64,000 bases of DNA from assembly GCF_040183065.1 (NCBI RefSeq), contig NC_091130.1:128813914-128877913 (forward strand). Direction: 5' to 3'. Both the position numbers and the translations under genes were made by a program. Within the stretch, counting starts at the first letter, position 1. The number at the start of each line of letters is the position of its first letter. This document shows, one piece after another, positions 57,252 through 64,000 of the stretch. The notes beneath the pieces were generated by a model. That model was not told where the DNA came from and did no database searches. It worked only from the letters and a program-made list of their open reading frames with translations. This DNA comes from Periplaneta americana. Lineage: Eukaryota > Arthropoda > Insecta > Blattodea > Blattidae.

Positions 57252-58679
57252 TACATTAAGTAAAGAATCGTGCTTTTGTGGAATTAATTCGAAACTTACA
57301 CTGAAATTCATAATGGAGTTGGTTTTATTTTTGTATGAGAAATGGATGAAAAGTGAAGGCCTTAAATTGCACTTTTTATGACAAGGAAAACACTGTTAAT
57401 TCATTGTGCACAAATTTATTCCAGTCATTGAATCGGTAAATTATAATCCCTAATGACACTGCTACAGTCCACCTAAGCTTCCACATTTCGTAATCCTCGT
57501 AGTGAAATAGTTTCACTCAGAACTGTGAAAATTCATATATCTTCATTCTAATTAACAAAACTATAGGATTATTGTATTTACCTTTATGTAATGTCATTGT
57601 TTGTTTCATAATAACCTGTGCTTTGTTTTGTTGTACTTAAACTAAAATGTGCAAATAAAAATAATTTCCAATAAATGTTTACAGCTGCAATAACACATAT
57701 TAAAAAATTGAAATTCTGCATTTAATAATCTTCTTATTACTCTCTTTGAAAAATAGAGTCACAAGTCGTGTAATAACTTATTAATAATCTGTGACGGCTC
57801 TTGAGATTTTTGTTTAGTAAGACTGCATTAGAATTTTCAGTCCATAAAATGATCAAATATATTTGCAGTGAAATTTACATTTTTAATCTGTTACCTGTAT
57901 TGAAACTGAAGCTATAATGAATCTTTTGGTTCAGTTCTTGTTTGTTCTGCTGCTATTGAAGATTATATTTATTTTCAAACTACAAATGATGTTAGAAAGT
58001 GCTGTAAATATTACGAGTTCAAATAGAAAACAGAAATGAAAGTGTGCAATGGTTAGACGTGTTCTTAATAAGTTTGAGAAATGTCACTGCTTAATTCTCA
58101 ACGTACTTTCTTTGGAATTAGAAAATTAAATGGATCATTTTATCATTGAAATTGAAGATTTTTGCAATTGTGACTTTTATACGCTTAACATTGCAAAGGC
58201 AGCAAGATGGTTTGTGCCACTCACATGTTTTGTTGTTTAATAGTTATAATTGGATATTCGTTTTTTCTTTTTATATGGTGAGTTGTCTTTTCACTATTAT
58301 TCTTCTGGTAAGTACTTCCAGAACAAGGAAATAAATTTACACTCGATTTTAAAGTAACTTTGACAGGTTACACATGTTGAAATAATCTCTCATTATTTTG
58401 ATGCAGTTTGTTTTCCCGGAGAACTAGAAATTTATTGCATAATATTTTTTTAATGTGGAACTGTATATTTTGTATAATTTTTTGAAATGAGAATCTTAAG
58501 TTACAAAAGCAATAATATAAAAAAAGAGTACTTTTATACAACTTTGTTGACTTCAACAGCTACAGCAACTAATATTCATATGCATAAGATGTCAGCACTT
58601 ATATTTCAGTTCTATTCGTTTATTATTATTATATAATTGTTTAATACCGACTATGTGTATTTTTTTCTGTCTGTTTCAG
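57252..58679. other. end of copy B and intron before exon 6
   Basis: Aligns with copy A to 58,218, including the hAT remnant. Beyond that is unique AT-rich intron ending CTGTCTGTTTCAG. Confidence 0.5.
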
Positions 58680-58975
58680 GTTCTTTAAAAAGTGGAAACC
58701 ATTATCGAGGTATAGAAAATGCTTTTAACAAGATTCTGGAAAGAGAGAACACTACAAATTCTAAAAACGAAACCATGACACAACAAAAGATGATCCCTGA
58801 TAAAAATTTTTCATGTCAAAAATGTGGAAATATGTATAAATACAAAAGAGACTGGACTCGTCATGTTACATTTGAATGTGGTCTGCTGCCTCAGTTCTGT
58901 TGTTCACTTTGTCCAGCTCGTTTTACACGGAATAGTACATTAATGCGACACATTAACAACTTTCACCGATTTTAA
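58680..58975 (+). CDS. lola: lola alternative terminal exon 6 (C2HC + C2H2 fingers)
   Basis: Acceptor AG at 58,678-58,679; phase 1, giving (G)SLKSGNHYRGIE...; 97 residues to TAA. The fingers span 58,814-58,966. Finger 1 is CQKC-x12-H-VTFE-C, with MYKYKRDWTRHVTFECG; finger 2 is CSLC-x12-H-x4-H, and the chain stops two residues after the last ligand. The linker is lysine- and asparagine-rich. A tryptophan stands three residues before the finger-1 His. It is the last lola exon I see, about 0.5 kb beyond the duplicated segment. Confidence 0.9.
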
Positions 58976-59605
58976 TTGTTTGTCATGTCTCACACTAATA
59001 TCTTAATTTAATGTCACAATTTAATATGTTTAAATTTGTCTTTCGTTCATTAAAAAATGTATCATATATGTAATTAATAATTTATGAAAAGTCATCAGTG
59101 ATAATAGTAATTAAATATGATTCAAAACTTTAACGTTGTGCAACTTGGTGCTAGCTTTTCGTGTTTTTGAACCATACTGAAAAGCATGTCAGCTGACATC
59201 ATCAGGAGGAAACTGAAAGGAAAACATCTGTTAAATCCAACACTAACATCTAGTCTCCAGAATTGAGTGACTAATCCAAGTTTGTGGCTGATTTATAATG
59301 TGCCAAGGATAGTCTGTGATTGACTAAAATATTCAAAGAAATGTGAGATATGTGGAGGTACTACAACCAGAAATAACTGTGCTTGATATTGTTAATATTA
59401 TGTTGAAATATACTGTATTTCAACAATAAAATGAAGAAAAATTAATGAAATATTCACAAATAGTAGCATTAAATCGGGAAAAATAGTACAATACGAAGGA
59501 ATGGATCTCTGGAAGAAGAAATGTCGCTATTGGTTATTGCTACAGAAACATGCTATAGACCTTTATGAGGGCCAAGAAAAATACAGTGAAATTACTATTT
59601 TAAAA
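58976..59605. other. 3' UTR and spacer after exon 6
   Basis: A piece at 59,145-59,215 carries, on the minus strand, a CUGAUGA box like Penelope ends, but I could not close the fold. No gene. Confidence 0.4.
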
Positions 59606-59625
59606 TACTTTCTTTATTTATTTTT

Positions 59626-59666
<41 letters not shown>

Positions 59667-59744
59667 TTTTCTTCCTTTCTTCCCTTCTTCCTTTCTTCCC
59701 TTTCTTTCTTTCTTTCTTTCTTTCTTCCCTTCTTCCTTTCTTCC

Positions 59745-59777
<33 letters not shown>

Positions 59778-59804
59778 CTTCTTCCTTCCTTTCTTCCCTT
59801 CTTC

Positions 59805-59853
<49 letters not shown>

Positions 59854-59855
59854 CT

Positions 59856-59889
<34 letters not shown>

Positions 59890-59966
59890 CTTCTTTCTTT
59901 CTTTCTTTCTTCTTTCCCTTCTTCCCTTCTTTCTTTCTTTCTTTCTTTCTTTCTTTCATTTCTTCC
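59606..59966. repeat. (CTTT)n polypyrimidine tract with CCTT variants
   Basis: About 360 bp almost free of purines on the + strand, built from CTTT with CCTTCTT and CCCTTCTT interruptions. The Phe/Leu/Ser-rich and Lys/Glu-rich frames here are artefacts. Confidence 0.95.
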
Positions 59967-61803
59967 CCCCTCCCTGAGTTCACGGAATAATGAATAAGCA
60001 TTTTATTGTTCTTTACAGTAAAATTAATCCAAATCTGAAAGAATGTATCAGATTATGCCTTCCATGTGACCATTTTTATTTTATCATAAGATAATCTTGA
60101 CAAAATTGTTGCTAAGTCAAAGTTGTTCATATGCTTAGTCACAATCAACTTATCAAGATGATATAATTAATAAGTTATGAGTGTTCCTTGTTACAAACCT
60201 TGATCGTATGTCTAGTTTAACCAATATAATATGCAACTTTGCACTCACAAAGAATTTGATAGATTCTCTGAGTTTTGAAAGAAACGCAGGAAACAGGAAA
60301 TTTTACGATATAAACTGTTGAATTTAAATCAAAAGTAAGAAAAAATTACGAATAATGCCTTTATAAGAAAGACCGCTGATGCAGATTTATCAACACAATA
60401 TTTTTGTGACAATGTGGATTTACTGCCCTGTTATGTCTAAGTTTGTGTCCATGTATAAGACAGTCTTTCTGAGGCAATACTTGTTTGATTACAAACTGTT
60501 CGTTACATTGTACAGTGCATAAGCTAACCACAGACTTTTATTTGTCATCCAGTTCTAGAGATTGGCTATTTGTACTCCCACTTCATTTCATTTCTCCCCA
60601 AAATCTTGAATGTTACTGCATTCGTGACTATGTACAATAATCCAAAACTTTGCACCAAGATCATAATGACTGTCTGTACAGAACATTATAGCGAGACTTA
60701 TTGTTCGACATAAATTTAAGCAGAGAATGGTATGTGATTTATGTTGAATATTGTTGTTAACAAGAGTCTGTCTGAATAATAAAATATAGACAGATTTTGA
60801 TAGTGGCACTTTATATATATTTGGATTATATGCTGTTTTAGCATTTATTCCAGAAATTGTGATTACTGATAAATTTTGAACATTACTGTCTGGGAATTTA
60901 ATATTTTTAAGATAAATTACTTGAATCTGTACAGCATTTGAAACATAATTCTCAGATGTATTACAGTATAATTTTAATATTAGAGCTAATTTCATATCAG
61001 AATAACACATTTTTGTACATTGCGACTGTTGAAAGTATTTTAGTGCACTTACTGTAATTGACCAATATGTAGGCTATGGTTTTCTTAAATGAAAAACGAG
61101 GCATCGGAAAACATGGATTGTTTTAAGAAAAATGATCCTCATTTTGAGATCTATCAATCTCCATATTTCCTGAACCACCCTGTATAATTCCGTCATTTTA
61201 TTTGTAACTCTTATTTTAATTACGATCACAGGAATATATCTCGTTTACTTCTTTCTTTTGTGTGAATTTGTATGCTTGCACACAACATAGAGTTTTGAAT
61301 CTCTGTAGATCGAAATTTAACTACGCACAATGTATTTACTTATAAGGTACACTTTTTAATTTTGAACATTCACTGTTTGCTTTACTATTGAAGAATTACT
61401 TACTCATAGCTGTAAATTCTACTCAGAGCACACGTTTATTGAGTCTACGCAAAATAATATCATTGTCAAAGGTAATATGATTTGTTGTTGTTTGGGCTTT
61501 AATTTTTCTCATACATTTAATTAATTGCATTTTTAGTTCAATCACTTGTTTGTTTTTTCACTGAAATATGTGACATAATTACATTGCAATTCTATTTGAA
61601 ATTACCATTCCATGTTTTGATGTAAACTGTTTTTGTTACTGATGATAAACTATAATTGGAATTAAATAAATTAACATTTTAATTACATAACATAATTCTT
61701 AAGAAACTCGTTTCATTTGCAATTTTGTTCATTTCATTCATTGTATTCCACATATCTTACATAGCATTGAAGCTTTAAGATATGGAACAAGTTAAGAGAT
61801 AGA
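59967..61803. other. spacer without recognised genes
   Basis: About 1.8 kb, AT-rich. The minus open frame 60,588-61,010 (140 codons) has no recognised domain. Confidence 0.5.
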
Positions 61804-62068
61804 ATTTTTTTTTATTTTAGTAGGTTATTTTACGACACTTTATCAACATCTTAGGTTATTTAGCATCTGAATGAGATGAAGGTGATAATGCCAGTGAAAT
61901 GAGTCCGGGGTCCAACACCGAAAGTTACCCAGCATTTGCTCATATTGGGTTGAGGGAAAATCTCGGAAAAAATCTCAACCAGGTAACTTGCCCCGACTGG
62001 GAATCGAACCCGGGTCACCTGGTTTCGCGGCCAGATGCTCTAACCATTACTCCATAGGTGTGGACGTC
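61804..62068 (-). mobile_element. tRNA-derived SINE with poly-A tail
   Basis: Flanked by AAGAGATAGA at 61,794-61,803 and 62,069-62,078. The minus strand begins with the tRNA-like head (A-box-like TGGAGTAATGGTTAGAGCAT; B box GGGTTCGATTCCC), continues with the body, and ends in poly-A (T run at the left). Nearly intact; a truncated relative lies at 11.8 kb. Confidence 0.88.
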
Positions 62069-62078
62069 AAGAGATAGA

Positions 62079-62951
62079 CAATTTTTGGCGAGATGAAGTG
62101 AGAAAATTGTTTTCAAGTTTTATCTAATTTTCCTTTCCCAAGCTGGCATGCACTACATTAATGTGTGTTAGAAAGAGTTACACGTGTATCTGTGTGTGTA
62201 TGCTTGCATGTGTGTGTGTGTGTGTATGTGCATAGTAAGGATTATAACAAAGAGAAGAATTGTCAATATTTTCAATATATCACCTAAGTTTTCACAGTTT
62301 TTATAAAGCTACAACTTGAGCTGATTGCTTCATTATGAACATTTATTGATTTTAAAGATTACAACATGGTATTGTCACTGCTGATATGCCATAACCATAA
62401 GCCATGTGACTATTCTCCGCAGCAAATCTCTTGCATATGAAGAGAACCAATTGGAGATCGCAGTGGTGTTGTAATATAGATGGCTTGTGCAAGAGTGTGA
62501 TGTCTCATGTGAAAGAGAGACAGTGATACTGGAACCAGAGGGAGGGAAAAATCAGTGTCTCGCTGCATTAAATATTTATCTCGTAGCTCCTAAGATAGTT
62601 AATTTTTATAATTGATACGTGAATGTCTGAGGAAAGCATAGAAAAACATTCAAAATCAAAATATTTTTTGAAAACAGAGAGAAAAAAATAGTAACTTCGA
62701 AGTGTTCTGTTCAAAACAGACATTTAGACCTTCAAAAGTTGGTAAGCAGAAAACTTTTTTTTTTTTTTTTTTACGTTAGATGAGGTGTCAAAGTGAGAAA
62801 AATGTTGAAAAAGAATGGAAATTACTTTTAAAAGTTATTACTACTCAAAATATTTACTGGTTTCCGAATTATGGCGAGTTAAATGACCATTTTTGCTTTG
62901 TCGAAGGACTGAAGACTCAGCCTTTCGTCTGTTAAAAGAGGAAGAGTGCTG

Positions 62952-62952
<1 letters not shown>
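62079..62952. other. spacer with a short (GT)n repeat
   Basis: (GT)n near 62,190-62,226 and a T-run near 62,756-62,773. No gene. Confidence 0.5.

Positions 62953-63020
<68 letters not shown>
62953..63020. repeat. (TA)n microsatellite
   Basis: About 34 TA units. Confidence 0.95.
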
Positions 63021-63021
<1 letters not shown>

Positions 63022-64000
63022 CCTTGTAAACTCTAAATATCAATTGTGCGTAATCTGCATAAAACACAACCGTTTGTCTCTCTTTTATCACTGTCACTTG
63101 CTTTACTAAACAACAAGATGTGGCAGAAATATTCTTTCACATGAACGAGAAATGATCTGCTTTTTGTACAAATATAAATACAGAGGAAGAGTGATAAGAG
63201 TGTATCAGCTTGGCCATGTGTGTTTGTTTTTTGTTTTCTTGTATCTACGTATCTTGAGTGATACAGGCGTTCTAACAATAGCACTATTCATTTGGAATGC
63301 ATTAAGATCGAACACTGTGCTATAACCCATATCCTTGTAATAATTGTACAGAGGAAACAGTTTGACCTAAAATTACGGTTTTTTTCGGACATACTTTTTT
63401 TTTTATTTTTTTATTTATTTTTTTTTTACCTTGGGGATTTAATTGAAGTGAATTTTTATGGCAGGCAGAGTAACTATCTCTTGCCCCCATGTTTAAATTG
63501 CTACCAGTGCATTTCATTAGAACCAGGTACCCAGCTTCGAAGCCGTTAGCCCTGTGAACTTACAGTATATTTATTTTCCCCTATTATCATAGTACAGGGT
63601 TGTTATCTAAGAAATGAGCAAGTTCTTTGTGATAGTAGAAGAGAAAGAGTGGGGGAAGGGAAGTGGTCCGTGGCCCATTTCTTGTAGGGCTCATCCCGAC
63701 ATTTGTCTTATTACTCAAAGGAAACCACGGAAAAACCTTGAGCAGGATGAGGTGTCGTGCTGACGACAAGCCAATTGGCTTCAGTGGAGTCTGAATATGT
63801 AGAGGTGGGAGGTTGCCTTTTAATTATTATTCAAAGTACATATACATTAAAAATACATAAAATTGTTTACAAGGAAATACAATGCATCTATGCAGCCAAT
63901 AACATGATGACCCTGAAACAGAGAAATAACATTATTAGTGCATTAATAGATTTATGTCTGTCTGTAGAGTCAAGTGATTGTTCAGTGTTCAAGTTGGTAT
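63021..64000. other. spacer with probable SINE-like fragment
   Basis: No gene. The stretch 63,600-63,790 (GGAAACCACGGAAAAACCTTG) resembles part of the SINE body at 17.86 kb (GGAAAACCATGGAAAAACCA), so a decayed SINE fragment is likely. Confidence 0.35.

Larger units (their letters stand above)
54643..58218 (+). repeat. segmental duplication, copy B
   Basis: Partner of copy A. Intron sequence upstream of the exon is alignable for about 850 bp, including both acceptor-like sites. After the exon, 55,864-55,935 matches before the copies diverge; matching resumes at 57,250. It carries the empty site for the Penelope-like insertion of copy A. Confidence 0.85.

Noticed and set aside
59145-59215. Minus-strand CUGAUGA box with a later GAAAAGCUAGCACC
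   Set aside because: Stem II would need a very long irregular arm and stem I does not close.
59501-60001. Phe/Leu/Ser-rich and Lys/Glu-rich frames of 127-158 codons
   Set aside because: Translation of the (CTTT)n tract.
60588-61010. 140-codon minus-strand frame
   Set aside because: AT-rich, no recognisable motif, wrong strand for the local gene, no splice signals examined that would rescue it.

Overview
This is animal nuclear DNA, AT-rich and full of transposable elements. The only host gene I can support is the 3' part of a longitudinals lacking (lola) locus. Six separate terminal coding exons lie on the + strand. Each begins just after a pyrimidine-AG acceptor, enters in the same phase (one upstream base completes the first codon), and encodes one C2HC plus one C2H2 zinc finger with the lola spacing, then a stop. 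lola organised this way is an insect gene. The long introns and the repeat mix (RTE-type LINE with a TAAG tail, Penelope-like elements, several tRNA-derived SINEs, mariners) suggest a large-genome insect. A cockroach or termite relative is my guess, not something shown. The shared BTB exons are not in the window.

Layout: 0-0.7 kb holds lola exon 1. A 30 kb repeat-filled stretch follows: an inverted Penelope-like footprint at 5.2-6.1 kb, a foldback at 6.1 kb, a mariner inside an older inverted-repeat element at 8.4-10.3 kb, SINEs at 12.2 and 17.4 kb, a LINE end at 19.3 kb, a triple-nested element at 21.1-23.8 kb, tRNA-like inverted-repeat elements at 25.8-26.3 kb, and a tRNA/LINE chimera at 28.2 kb. 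Exon 2 is at 30.1-30.4 kb, followed by a 2 kb array of a 31-bp minisatellite. Exon 3 is split: its first finger is cut by a 1.66 kb intron (36,886-38,546) that carries an LTR-like fossil. A hAT relic and an inverted-repeat tRNA element lie at 40-44 kb. From 46.3 to 58.2 kb there is a direct segmental duplication, each copy holding one near-identical lola exon (4 and 5). Exon 6 is at 58.7-59.0 kb. The last 5 kb hold only simple repeats and a SINE.

How it works together: in insects where lola has been studied, one set of 5' exons is joined (in cis, and in Drosophila partly in trans) to one of many finger-bearing 3' exons, giving transcription factors with the same BTB domain and different DNA-binding ends. 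The shared acceptor phase of all six exons fits that scheme. The duplicated pair looks like a newly made isoform choice. A Penelope-like insertion in one copy, with the empty site kept in the other, orders the events. All positions and counts were read by eye; family names for repeats are inferred from motifs, not searches.
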